Source of the DNA: CBDDEC01 sp965198045
Lineage (GTDB): Bacteria > Chloroflexota > Dehalococcoidia > UBA2979
DNA length: 64,000 nt
Direction: 5' to 3'
Assembly: GCA_965198045.1 (NCBI GenBank)
Contig: CBDAOL010000010.1
Location: forward strand, 1-64,000
Shown: one piece after another, positions 33,582 through 41,995 of the stretch
Numbering within the stretch: position 1 is the first letter of the stretch
Layout of the letters: each line of letters begins with the position of its first letter
Made by a program: the position numbers and the translations under genes
The notes under the pieces: generated by a model
Databases searched by the model: none
What the model was told of the DNA's origin: nothing
Seen by the model: the letters and a program-made list of their open reading frames with translations, nothing else

Positions 33582-34349
33582 CGGCAAAACTTGATCTGTG
33601 CGGTTCGATGCTGAGATAGCAGAGTATCGGCGAGCCACGAGAGGCTCGTCTGTGCTCTACCCTCCGTCTGCTTGTCGCAGCACTCTTCGCATCGGTCCGC
33701 GCCCGCCGAGATCTCGTCCTCGAGAACTTGGCGCTGCGGCATCAGCTCGCCGTCTACACAAGGGGCCGTCGTCGACCGCGGCTCCGTCGCCACGACCGCC
33801 GACTCTGGTCACTGCTGGCACGTGGTTGGTCCGGCTGGCGAGGCACGCTCGTGATGGTCGAGCCGGACACGGTGGTGCGGTGGCATCGTTCTGCTCGGCG
33901 CGCCTACTGGCGCTGGAAGAGTCGTCGCGGACCTGGGCGTCCCCACATTCCCGCAGAGCTGCGACAGCTGATCGTCCGCATCGCCACTGAGCATCCGCGG
34001 TGGGGCGCCGTCCGCATCGTCGGCGAGCTGCGTGCCCTTGGCTTCGAGGTCAGCGCCCGCACCGTGAGTCGCTACCGCCGGCAAGCGCTGCGGCGACCGC
34101 CGAGCCAGTCGTGGCGCACGTTTCTCCGCAACCACGCGTCCAGCATCTGGGCCGCCGATCTGTTCACGGTCCAGACGCTCGCCTTCCGCACGCTCTACGT
34201 GCTCATCGTGATCGACCACGACCGGCACCGCATCCGGCACTGGAACGTCACGGAGCATCCGAACGCGCCCTGGATCTGGCAGCAGATGATCGAGGCGACC
34301 GCCTGGGGTCAGCAGCCAGGGTTCCTGATCCGAGACCGCGACCGTAGCT

Positions 34350-35648
34350 GAGGCTGTCGCACAAACCCACGAAGAGGGGGACATCGCTATACGATGAGCA
34401 TGGCGGCGGGGGCGGAGTGATTCCGAGGTGCCGCCGTGACCCAGCGTTTCTTGCCGTGCGACCGTGACCAGCAATACCTGATGCCCGCCAGCCTCCGCGA
34501 CTGGCTGCCCGGGGACCACCTCGCGTGGTTCGTGCTCGATGCGGTCAGCCAGTTGGACCTCACCGCGTTCTACGAGCGCTACCGCGAGGACGGTTGGGGG
34601 CGGAAGGCGTACGAGCCGTCGATGATGGTCGCGCTTGTGCTCTACGCCTACTGCGAGGGCGAGCGCTCGAGCCGCCAGATCGAACGGCGCTGCCGGGAGG
34701 ACATCGCCCTCCGGGTGCTGACCGCGAACCAGCACCCCGACCACGCGACGATCTGCCGTTTCCGCCAGCAGCACGAGGAGGCGCTCTCGGGACTGTTCGC
34801 CGAGGTGCTCAGGCTGTGCGCCGAGGCTGGTCTGGTGCGGGTCGGGGTGGTCGCGCTCGACGGGACCAAGCTGCACGCCAACGCCAGCCGTGAGCGCAAC
34901 CGCACGGATGCGGACCTGGAGGCCGAGGTGCGGCGCATCCTCGACGAAGCGGAGCGGGTGGACGCCGAGGAGAACGCGCGCTTCGGCGACGCGCGGGGCG
35001 ACGAGTTGCCTCCGGGATTCAGGGACCGCGAGGAGCGCCTGCAGCGGTTGCACGAGGCGCGGGAGCGACTGGCGGCCCGAGAGCGGGAGCGGCAGGAGGA
35101 CTACGAGCAACGCCTCAGGAGCCGCGTGGAGAAGGACCAGCGCGGGCGCCGCCCGAAGCCGCCAGGCGGGGAGCGCAGGTCCGGAGCTGCTGCTCGCGAC
35201 CCGCAGCGACCGCAACCGGCGCGTCGGCGCGGCGCCGCCGCGCGGGCGCATCCCTGCCGGGCTCTCCGTCCGTGAACGGATGGATCGCAAGCTGGCGACG
35301 CAGCGTGGCCGGCGTCTCTACGAGCAGCGGCGCTGGATGATCGAACCCGTCTTCGGCGACGTCAAGGAGAACCGCGGCATCCGCCGGTTCATGCGGCGCG
35401 GGATCGCCTCGTGCGCCAGCGAATGGAAGCTGATCGCCGCCACCCACAACCTCAAGAAGCTCTATCGCCGGGCGCGGCCGTCCTCCTGGCCAGCGAACGG
35501 CAACCCCCGGCAAAGAGGCTGGTCTGCCGCCGTGGCGGCCGCGTAGCGCCGCTGCCCTGTGAGAGGCGGCTACTCCGCCCCGACAACCGACCGGCTGACC
35601 TCTTGGCCCTCGTGGCGCTCCGCCCACGCCACTCCATGCGACAGCCTC
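34350..35648 (+). mobile_element. IS1182-family element, copy 3 (1299 bp, 272-bp internal deletion)
   Basis: Ends as in copy 1, flanked by target duplication AGCT (34346-34349 and 35649-35652). Comparison with intact IS_B copy B, which has a single AGCT at that point, confirms the insertion site. A 272-bp deletion at ~35163 removes the centre. Confidence 0.92.
34436..35546 (+). pseudogene. IS1182 transposase, deleted and frameshifted
   Basis: Identical to copy 1 for the first ~240 residues, then 272 bp are missing, which puts the C-terminal DDE part (WMIEPVFGDVKENRG) out of frame. The lost part includes the catalytic segment LLADAGYYSE. Inactive. Confidence 0.88.
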
Positions 35649-35977
35649 AGCTATGGCGGGGACTTCATCGCAGAGACGATTCTGACTCCGGTGCACGCGC
35701 CGAATGCTAACGCCATCGCCGAGCGCGTCATCGGCACGCTCAGGCGCGAGTGTCTCGACCATGTCATCGGGTCAACGAACAACATCTCCGGCGGGTGCTT
35801 GGTGAGTACGTCCAGCACTACAACGCGATGCGTCCGCATCGATCATTGTCGCTCGACTTCTCCGGAGGGACGCTCGCCGGTGCAGCGGACGCCGAGCCAG
35901 CGAGTCGTCAGCAAGCCGGTGCTAGGAGGCTTGCATCATGAGTATCGGTGGGCCGCATGAGGTTTTGCCGTCCCACG

Positions 35978-36507
35978 CGTTGCACCCGCTTGCGGTTCAC
36001 GGTCCATCCCTCCTCGCGCAAGGTCGCCCATGCGCGGCGGTATCCCCAGCGGGGGTGGCCACGCGAGAAGGCGTGCAACTCCGTCCTGAGCGCGTCGTCG
36101 CCGCGGCCGCGCGCCGGCAGGCGGCGCTGCGTGGAGCGGTGCTGGCCGGTGACCCGGCATGCCCGCCGTTCCGACAACTCGAGGCGGTCCTGCAACATGC
36201 AGACCGCCTCGCGCCGGCGCGACGGGCTTACCAGATTCCCCGGGCGATCTCCTTGAGCGCGTCGATCCTCGAGTTCCTTGTCGGCGACGATCCGCTTCAG
36301 CCGCGCGTTCTCGCGCTCCAGCTCGCGCAGCCGTTTGGCGTCGTCGGCCTTCATCCCGCCGTACTGGTTGCGCCAGCGGTGGTAGGTCTGCTCCGAGATC
36401 TCGACCCGTTTCGCCGCCTCCGCGATCGTCTGCCCCTCACCGAGCAGCCGCTCCACCTCCCGCAGCTTGCGCACAATCTGCTCAGGCGTGTGCCTGCGTC
36501 GTTTCAC
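35978..36507 (-). mobile_element. IS3-family orfA plus orfB start, cut by IS_B copy A
   Basis: OrfA from ATG 36507 has RRRHTPEQIVRKLREVERLL and TIAEAAKRVEISEQTYHRWR (HTH), then the zipper ERENARLKRIVADKELE. One extra base then shifts the frame. OrfB follows (LELSERRACRVTGQHRSTQR, then GHPRWGYRRAWATLREEGWT) up to VNRKRVQR, where IS_B copy A begins. The same element is represented at 8181 and 14326. Its left end should lie near 36553. Confidence 0.75.
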
Positions 36508-36574
36508 CGTGATGTCCTCCTCCGCCCACCTTCGCGGGCCAAAGGACTCTCATCAACGGTGGTCTCGTCTCACG

Positions 36575-36965
36575 GGGTCAGGTCACCAGCTCTCGCTGCT
36601 GGTCGTCATGATCATCGCGACGGCTTCGTTGAGCCTGCTACCGGTGGGCCTGGTGCTGCCGAAGATCGTCGACGAGATGGTCGCCGGCAGCGATGGGGAC
36701 GGCGGACGGATCACACTCCTGGCCGCGATTATGGCCGCGATGTACCTCAGCTCGGCGCTACTCGGTGTGGCCGAGGGGTTCGTCAACCAGTACGTCGGTC
36801 AGGGCGTGATGTACGACGTCCGCGCGGCTCTGCACACGCACCTGCAGAAGCTGTCCGTCCGCTTCTACACCGCCACCCCACCGGCGAAATCCTTTCGCGC
36901 ATCACGACCGATGTGAACGGCATGCAGCAGGCCGTCACCGGCACGTTAGGCGTCGCCACAAGCGA
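36575..36965 (+). pseudogene. ABC exporter transmembrane-domain fragment
   Basis: The frame reads SLLVVMIIATASLSLLPVGL then VLPKIVDEMVAGSDGDGG and VGQGVMYDVRAALHTHLQKL, a standard ABC_membrane start where LPKIVD and LRxxLxxHLQxLS occur. A frameshift at ~36885 leads to TGEILSRITTDVNGMQQAVT. It ends at ~36965, so the remaining helices and the ATPase domain are missing. It is a piece of an MsbA-type half-transporter. Confidence 0.7.
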
Positions 36966-37099
36966 CCCCACGCGGGAGTCCGGGGTCCGGTGCGCCATTC
37001 GGCGTGAATAGGCGACTCCCTCCTCCTGGATTACGGCGTCGGGAAGCGAGGGTCACAGTAGCGGATGAGTGAGCGCGTGGCTGGTCTCAAACGGGACCA

Positions 37100-37452
37100 T
37101 CACGATGGTTCAACCCGCACTTGCTCGCCCAGCCCCAGGGCGGTCACCACCCGGCGGAGTTCCGTCTCCAGGTTGTCCGCCAGCGCCGCATCGACGCTCA
37201 CGGAGACTCGACTCCCACGTTGAGGTCTTCGCCGGACCTGAGTTTGGATAGGATCCTGGTTCCGAGGTGGTTCCAGACTTCAGGAGGCACAGTGCCCGCA
37301 AGCCGAAGCGTCGTCCTTTGGCCCGCCGGCGCCGGAGGCTCGGCGGGCGGGACAGCATTCGCGAGGTCAGGTTCCGGCTGAGGTCCAGCAAGCGGGTCTC
37401 GTGTGGGTGCAGGTTGCGCCTGTGGTGGGGCTTCCGCCATCGTCCGGGAGTC
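37100..37452 (-). pseudogene. C-terminal fragment, probably a DUF499-type AAA+ ATPase
   Basis: The minus strand encodes LRLAGTVPPEVWNHLGTRIL then SKLRSGEDLNVGVE, and after a one-base shift VSVDAALADNLETELRRVVT with the end GLGEQVRVEPS and TGA 37100-37102. I associate this C-terminal pattern with large DUF499 ATPases that are partners of DUF1156 DNA methylases. The rest is removed by IS_B copy B at 37453. Confidence 0.45.
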
Positions 37453-37528
37453 GTGGGACGGCAAAACCTGATCGGTGTAGCTCTGTCCTGAGATAGCCGA
37501 GTATCGGCGAGCCACGAGAGGCTCATCC

Positions 37529-38554
37529 GTGCTCTACCTCCGTCTGCTTGTCGAAGCACTCTTCGCTTCGGTCCGCGCCCGCCGAGATCTCGTTCTCGAG
37601 AACTTGGCGCTGCGGCATCAGCTCGCCGTCTACACCAGGAGCCGTCGTCGACCGCGGCTCCGTCGCCACGACCGCCGACTCTGGTCACTGCTGGCACGTG
37701 GTTGGTCCGGCTGGCGAGGCACGCTCGTGATGGTCGAGCCGGACACGGTGGTGCGCTGGCATCGTTCTGCTTGGCGCGCCTACTGGCGCTGGAAGAGTCG
37801 TCGCCGCTCTGGGCGGCCCCGGATTCCGCCAGAGCTGGGACGGCTGATTGTGCGCATGGCGACTGAGAACCCGCGGTGGGGCGCCGTCCGCATCGTCGGT
37901 GAGCTGCGTGCTCTCGGCTTCGAGGTCAGCGCTCGCACTGTGAGTCGCTACTGCCGGCAGGCGCCAAGGCGATCGCCCAGTCAGTCGTGGCGAACGTTTC
38001 TCCGCAACCACGCGCCCAGCATCTGGGCCGCCGACCTGTTCACGGTGCAGACGCTGACCTTCCGCACCCTCTACGTCTTCGTCGTGATCGACCATGGCCG
38101 CCGTCGCATCCGCCACTGGAACGTTACTCAGCATCCGAACGCTGCCTGGATCTGGCAGCAGATGATCGAGGCGACCGCCTGGGATCAGCAGCCAGGGTTC
38201 CTCATCCGAGACCGCGACCGTAGCTACGGCGGCGACTTCATCGCTCGCGCTCGACGGATCGGGATCGAGACGATTCTGACTCCGGTGCGGGCGCCGAACG
38301 CCAACGCCATCGCCGAGCGGGTGATCGGGACTCTTCGGCGCGAGTGCCTCGACCATGTCATCGCGGTCAACGAACAACATCTCCGGCGGGTGCTTGGTGA
38401 GTACGTCCAGCACTACAACGCGATGCGGCCGCATCGATCATTGGCGCTCGACTCTCCGGAGGGACGGTCGCCGGTGCAGCGGACGCCGAGTCAGCGAGTC
38501 GTCAGCAAGCCAGTGCTAGGAGGCTTGCATCATGAGTATCGGTGGGCCGCATGA
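37529..38554 (+). CDS. IS_B transposase, rve/integrase-core (IS481/IS3-like), intact
   Basis: 341 residues from GTG 37529. The N-terminal part (RRDLVLENLALRHQLAVYTR; DTVVRWHRSAWRAYWRWKSR) is followed by an HTH (GAVRIVGELRALGFEVSART). The rve core has HAPSIWAADLFTVQTLTFRT (first Asp), GFLIRDRDRSYGGDFIARAR (second Asp) and NANAIAERVIGTLRRECLDH (Glu). It ends in PVLGGLHHEYRWAA. I do not know the exact IS family name. Copy A and a related fragment at 10817 share this architecture. Confidence 0.88.
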   Translation: MLYLRLLVEALFASVRARRDLVLENLALRHQLAVYTRSRRRPRLRRHDRRLWSLLARGWSGWRGTLVMVEPDTVVRWHRSAWRAYWRWKSRRRSGRPRIPPELGRLIVRMATENPRWGAVRIVGELRALGFEVSARTVSRYCRQAPRRSPSQSWRTFLRNHAPSIWAADLFTVQTLTFRTLYVFVVIDHGRRRIRHWNVTQHPNAAWIWQQMIEATAWDQQPGFLIRDRDRSYGGDFIARARRIGIETILTPVRAPNANAIAERVIGTLRRECLDHVIAVNEQHLRRVLGEYVQHYNAMRPHRSLALDSPEGRSPVQRTPSQRVVSKPVLGGLHHEYRWAA

Positions 38555-38564
38555 GGTTTTGCCG

Positions 38565-38796
38565 ACTTGTTTGAATCCGGCCAGACACCGGGGGTTGCGG
38601 CCCTAAGGTGTTGAGGACGCTGGTCGGCTGACTCCAAGTTTTGCTGCCGTGCTGCTGAGCAGGACTGGCTCTGGGGCGGAGTGTCGCCGGCCACCGTCCG
38701 GCCGCGGTGTGACTCGACAGAGGCGTGCGGGTGCTCCCGAAGTCGGCCTGTCCACCGCCCTCCCCACCGCAATTCAGCTACGACAGGGAGAGCTTC
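38565..38796 (+). ncRNA. Candidate IS110 bridge RNA region, copy 3
   Basis: Non-coding left end of 232 bp. GTTTTGC at 38638-38644 equals the left half of the target (GTTTTGC before the CG core). TGGGGCG at 38672-38678 can pair with CGTCCCA of the right half (one G-U wobble) or perfectly with CGCCCCA beside the IS110 tail at 11118. Further on, GCTCC at 38733-38737 equals the element's right end before the core, and AAGTCG at 38740-38745 is the complement of CGACTT at the left end. Target-loop then donor-loop order is what is known for IS110 bridge RNAs. Ends and folding were not computed. Confidence 0.55.
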
Positions 38797-39822
38797 ATGA
38801 TCTTGATCGCCGTCGACCCCCACAAGTCCTCGCATACCGCCCTCGCCGTCGACCCCGCGGGCCGCGAGCTCGGCCAGCTCCGGGTGGAAGCTCGTGCGCA
38901 CAGCCGGCTGCTGCGCTGGGCGCGGCAGTGGCCCGAGCGCCGCTGGGCCGTGGAGGGGGCCCGCGGTCTCGGCCACGGCCTCAGCCAGTGGCTGCTCACG
39001 GAGGGCGAGTCGGTCGTCGATGTCCCGGCGCGGCTGGTGGCGCGCGTGCGCTTGCTCTCCGGTGGCGGGAAGTCCGACCCCGCAGACGCGCGTGCCATTG
39101 CGCTCGCCGCCCAACCCCTCACGGCGCTGCGTGCCGTGCGGGCGGAGGACGACACGGCGGTGCTGCGACTGCTCTCCGACCGCCGCGACGAGCTCACGCA
39201 GGAACGCACGCGCGTGGTCAACCGGCTGCACCGGCTGCTGCGCGAGCTACGACCGGGTGGGGGCCCCTCCAGGCTCTCCGCCGATCGCGCGCAGGCGCTC
39301 CTACGCCGCCTGCGTCCGACCGGCGCCGCGGATCGCGAGCGGCTGCGTATGGCCCGCGAACTGGTACGCGAGGTGCGGGTGCTGGACCGCAACCTCGTCG
39401 AGAACGGCCGCCGCCTCGAGGCAGCGCTGCGTGTACAAGGCAGCGCCCTCACGCGCATCCCCGGCGTCGGCGTGATCCTGGCGGCGAAGATTGTGGGGCG
39501 CAGCGGAGCGGTCAGTCGCTTCCCCTCGCGCGCGCACTACGCCAGCTACACGGGGACGGCGCCGCTTGAGGTGTCGAGCGGGGAGGTCCAACGCCATCGC
39601 CTCAGCCGCGGTGGAGACCGCCAGCTGAACCGGGCGCTCCACATCGCGGCGCTCACCCAGGCGCGCATGCCGGGCACCGAAGGCCACGGCTACTTCCGTC
39701 GCAAACTCGCCGCTGGCAAGAGTCGGAACGAGGCGCTGCGCTGCCTCAAACGCCGACTCTCGGACGTCGTTTACCGATGCATGGTGGCCGATGCTCGCAC
39801 CTGCGCTACCGAGGCCGCTTGA
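38797..39822 (+). CDS. IS110-family transposase
   Basis: 341 residues from ATG 38797, preceded by AGGGAGAG. Same protein as copies 1 and 2: RuvC-like DEDD domain plus Transposase_20 domain. Only 11 bp separate the stop from the element's right end. Confidence 0.93.
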   Translation: MILIAVDPHKSSHTALAVDPAGRELGQLRVEARAHSRLLRWARQWPERRWAVEGARGLGHGLSQWLLTEGESVVDVPARLVARVRLLSGGGKSDPADARAIALAAQPLTALRAVRAEDDTAVLRLLSDRRDELTQERTRVVNRLHRLLRELRPGGGPSRLSADRAQALLRRLRPTGAADRERLRMARELVREVRVLDRNLVENGRRLEAALRVQGSALTRIPGVGVILAAKIVGRSGAVSRFPSRAHYASYTGTAPLEVSSGEVQRHRLSRGGDRQLNRALHIAALTQARMPGTEGHGYFRRKLAAGKSRNEALRCLKRRLSDVVYRCMVADARTCATEAA

Positions 39823-39860
39823 CACAGAGGCTCCGTCCCACGGCGGGGGGACAGAACGAA

Positions 39861-40394
39861 ATGGTTGATCCGAACGTCTGGTGGAACCGACTCGGTGCCG
39901 TGAGCGGCCTGATTGCCGGCGTTGTGCTCGCGGCGGGATTCGGGGTGACCGGAGCTTTTGACGGGGACATCGAGGCGTCGGACTCAGCTCAGACCATCGC
40001 CAATGCGCTGGCCCACCGCGACATCGGCATGGGCCCAGTGATCGTCCTCGCGGGCATGCTGATCTTCCTCGTGTTTGCGAGCTACCTCAGACGCCACATC
40101 ATGCGGGCGCACGATTCTTGGCTCGTCGATCTCTTCTACGGCGGCGCGCTGTTGGTCGTGGCGGCGGTCTTCGCGTTCGCGGCGCTCTCCTTGTCGATGG
40201 ACGCGCTCGACGATCCGCGTGCCAACCCAGAGATCGCCGCGATCGCCACGCTCGGCGTTGCTGTGATCTCCGTGCTCGGGATCTGCGAGGGCTGGCGGGG
40301 AGCGATCGATCGTGAGCTCGTCGCGATCCCGGGCGTCTGGACCGCCCTCACCGCTGCACGGATCACGTTCCCACCGAGCCAGCGACGGTCGTAG
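39861..40394 (+). CDS. Integral membrane protein, unknown function
   Basis: 177 residues from ATG 39861. Four likely membrane segments: LGAVSGLIAGVVLAAGFGV, MGPVIVLAGMLIFLVFASYL, LFYGGALLVVAAVFAFAALS and IAAIATLGVAVISVLGICEG. The N-terminal region starts only 18 bp after the IS_B end, so its native promoter is probably separated or supplied by the IS. No family recognised. First gene of the intact chromosomal part. Confidence 0.7.
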   Translation: MVDPNVWWNRLGAVSGLIAGVVLAAGFGVTGAFDGDIEASDSAQTIANALAHRDIGMGPVIVLAGMLIFLVFASYLRRHIMRAHDSWLVDLFYGGALLVVAAVFAFAALSLSMDALDDPRANPEIAAIATLGVAVISVLGICEGWRGAIDRELVAIPGVWTALTAARITFPPSQRRS

Positions 40395-40571
40395 CGAGGC
40401 GCGGCGGAACGGGTGCGTGCGGCTGAGGCCCTGCGGGTGTTCCCTGATCGACTTGTATTGACGTATCTGGGAGGATGAAACCGCACGAGGCGGCCTCAGT
40501 CGCCGCCACGCGTGCACGATTCTCGGGCGGGGATCGCTGTGGAGGAGGCGCGCGAGCGCCGACGATCGACT

Positions 40572-40805
40572 ATGGGCGAACCTCGAACTGACGACCGCTC
40601 CGCCGAAGAGCCGACACCGATCTCTGAGTCTCCCTACGCCGCGCTCGACGCTGCGGCTGAGCTCGACTTCGAGTGGGTGCGCCGCCTGCGCGATGCGGGC
40701 ATTGCGTTGAGCCCGTTGCCCGAAGCGCGGGCCGCCGCGCGCGATGCCTTCCTGGCCACGGTGCACGAGGTGTCGAACGAACGCCGGACGGCGTCGCGGC
40801 GCTAG
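40572..40805 (+). CDS. Small hypothetical protein
   Basis: 77 residues from ATG 40572. The acidic N-terminal half (RTDDRSAEEPTPISESPYAA) is followed by a helical segment (ELDFEWVRRLRDAGIALSPL). Its stop overlaps the convergent murB stop by a few bases. Family unknown; coding character is moderate. Confidence 0.5.
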   Translation: MGEPRTDDRSAEEPTPISESPYAALDAAAELDFEWVRRLRDAGIALSPLPEARAAARDAFLATVHEVSNERRTASRR

Positions 40806-41767
40806 TCGCTGGCTCCCGGCTTCGGGTCTGCGAACGCCGGCGGCGGGTCGCTGTCACCCCACCACACGATCTCCGGCCGCAGCTCGACGCCTGAATCCTC
40901 GGACACGCGAGCCTGCACCGTCGCCATCAGCGAGGCGATGTCCGAGGCGTTGCCCTGCCCGTCATGGACGATGAAGTTGGCGTGCAGGGTGCTGACCTCC
41001 GCGTGCCCGGAGCGCAGCCCTTTGCACCCGGCCGCATCGACGAGCCGCCCGGCGAAGTCGCCCTCCGGGTTGCGGAAGATCGAGCCGGCGTTGGGCGACG
41101 CAGTCGGCTGCGAGGCCTGGCGGGCCATCAGCAGCCGCCCCATCTCCACCTCGATCGCTCCGGGCTCCGCGCGCTCGAGGCCGAGCCCGGCGGCGAGCAC
41201 GATGTCGCCCGAGCCGCGGAGGCTCGAGCTGCGGTAGCTGAACTCGAGCTGGTCGCGCCCGAGACGGACCCGAGCGCCGCCGCGCCAGACCTCGACCCAA
41301 CGCACGAGGGCGCCGATGTCGCGCCCGTCGCCGATGCCGGCGTTGCTCTGGAGCGCGCCGCCGACGGTGCCGGGGATGCCAACCGCGAACTCGAGGCCGC
41401 TCAGCCCTCGCGTCGCTGCCTCGCGGGCGAGACCGGGCAACATCACCGCCGCTCCGATGTCGACGCTTGCGTCTGTGTCCGCGTCTGAGAACTCGATGTG
41501 CCCGGCGGCGGCACGCAACGAGACGACAACGGCGGTGACGCCCTCGTCGGAGACGAGCACGTTCGAGCCGCCGCCGATCGCGAGCAACGGCAGGCCCACC
41601 TCGTCGGCCCAGACCGCGATGCGCTCGAGGGTGTCGAGGTCGGGTGGAGAGCCGTAGAAGGCGGCCGGCCCACCGATGCGCATGTAGGTGTGCCGCGAAA
41701 GCGGCTCATCGCGCGCCAGGCCGAGCGCGGGCGGCGGGTCCGGGAGATCGGCGCGGGCGGTAGCCAT
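40802..41767 (-). CDS. murB: UDP-N-acetylenolpyruvoylglucosamine reductase
   Basis: 321 residues. MurB reduces the enolpyruvyl group to make UDP-MurNAc in peptidoglycan synthesis, using FAD and NADPH in the cytosol. Visible motifs: HTYMRIGGPAAFYGSP, FAD-binding LPLLAIGGGSNVLVSDEG, LEFAVGIPGTVGGALQSNAG, the active-site Arg in FSYRSSSLRG, catalytic Ser in NAGSIFRNPEGDFAGRL, and the final Glu in LRPEIVWWG. The YRxS and GSIFRNP spacing suggests the compact type II form. Complete and convergent with the small ORF before it. Confidence 0.95.
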   Translation of the reverse strand: MATARADLPDPPPALGLARDEPLSRHTYMRIGGPAAFYGSPPDLDTLERIAVWADEVGLPLLAIGGGSNVLVSDEGVTAVVVSLRAAAGHIEFSDADTDASVDIGAAVMLPGLAREAATRGLSGLEFAVGIPGTVGGALQSNAGIGDGRDIGALVRWVEVWRGGARVRLGRDQLEFSYRSSSLRGSGDIVLAAGLGLERAEPGAIEVEMGRLLMARQASQPTASPNAGSIFRNPEGDFAGRLVDAAGCKGLRSGHAEVSTLHANFIVHDGQGNASDIASLMATVQARVSEDSGVELRPEIVWWGDSDPPPAFADPKPGASD

Positions 41768-41794
41768 CGCCTCGATCGTAGCGGCGACGAGGAG

Positions 41795-41969
41795 CTAGCG
41801 CGCCCGCGCCACCCAGAGCTGCTCCGGTGAGTCGGCGGTCAGCGCCGAGCTCGACGACCAGCCCGGCAGCCTCGCGGACGTAGTCGCGGTAGAACTCGAT
41901 GTCGTTCGTGCGCGTGACCTGGCGGTCGTAGTAGGTCGCGTGGTCCGAGTAGTAGTCGATGCGCGTCAT
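41795..41969 (-). pseudogene. SAM-dependent methyltransferase with large internal deletion
   Basis: From ATG 41969 the frame gives MTRIDYYSDHATYYDRQVTR and YVREAAGLVVELGA, the beginning of a class I methyltransferase up to motif I. In another frame the end reads LTADSPEQLWVARAR and TAG 41795-41797, typical of the C-terminus. About 150-200 central residues are missing. A remnant sitting between murB and the amidase gene. Confidence 0.55.
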
Positions 41970-41995
41970 CGCGCTGATCCGTTCCGCCGGGAGCG

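Larger units (their letters stand above)
33660..35963 (+). pseudogene. IS_B transposase, copy A, multiply broken
   Basis: Compared with the intact copy B it has one extra base near the start, at ~33660 (LYPPS in place of LYLRLL). It has IS1182 at 34350-35648 with AGCT on both sides, a 21-bp in-frame loss after the IS (RARRIGI missing) and one missing base near 35770. The parts between match copy B closely, including the catalytic AADLFTVQTL and the end VLGGLHHEYRWAA. It cannot make a working transposase. Confidence 0.85.
32304..35977 (+). mobile_element. IS_B copy A (rve-type DDE element) carrying IS110 and IS1182 insertions
   Basis: The left end CGTGGGA(CG)GCAAAACTTGATC is split by IS110 copy 2: the first part ends at 32312 and the second begins at 33584. 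The right end GGTTTTGCCGTCCCACG lies at 35961-35977. The transposase inside is broken by IS1182 copy 3 and has its own mutations. The element itself interrupts an IS3-family orfB at 35978, so the order was IS3, then IS_B, then IS110 and IS1182. Confidence 0.8.
38565..39833 (+). mobile_element. IS110-family element, copy 3 (1269 bp)
   Basis: Same sequence as copies 1 and 2. It sits in the right terminal repeat of IS_B copy B: left flank GGTTTTGC then CG (38563-38564), right flank CG (39834-39835) then TCCCACGG. Removing the element and one CG regenerates GGTTTTGCCGTCCCACG, exactly the uninterrupted right end of IS_B copy A at 35961-35977. Confidence 0.93.
37453..39842 (+). mobile_element. IS_B copy B (rve-type DDE element) carrying IS110 in its right end
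   Basis: The left end CGTGGGACGGCAAAACCTGATC is at 37452-37473. The right end is split by IS110 copy 3: GGTTTTGC-CG ends at 38564, and CG-TCCCACGG resumes at 39834-39842. Without IS110 the element is about 1.12 kb with one transposase gene. No target duplication was recognised. Confidence 0.82.

Noticed and set aside
40464..40571. Possible promoter or RNA upstream of the small ORF at 40572
   Set aside because: No convincing -35/-10 pair or structure could be made out by eye.
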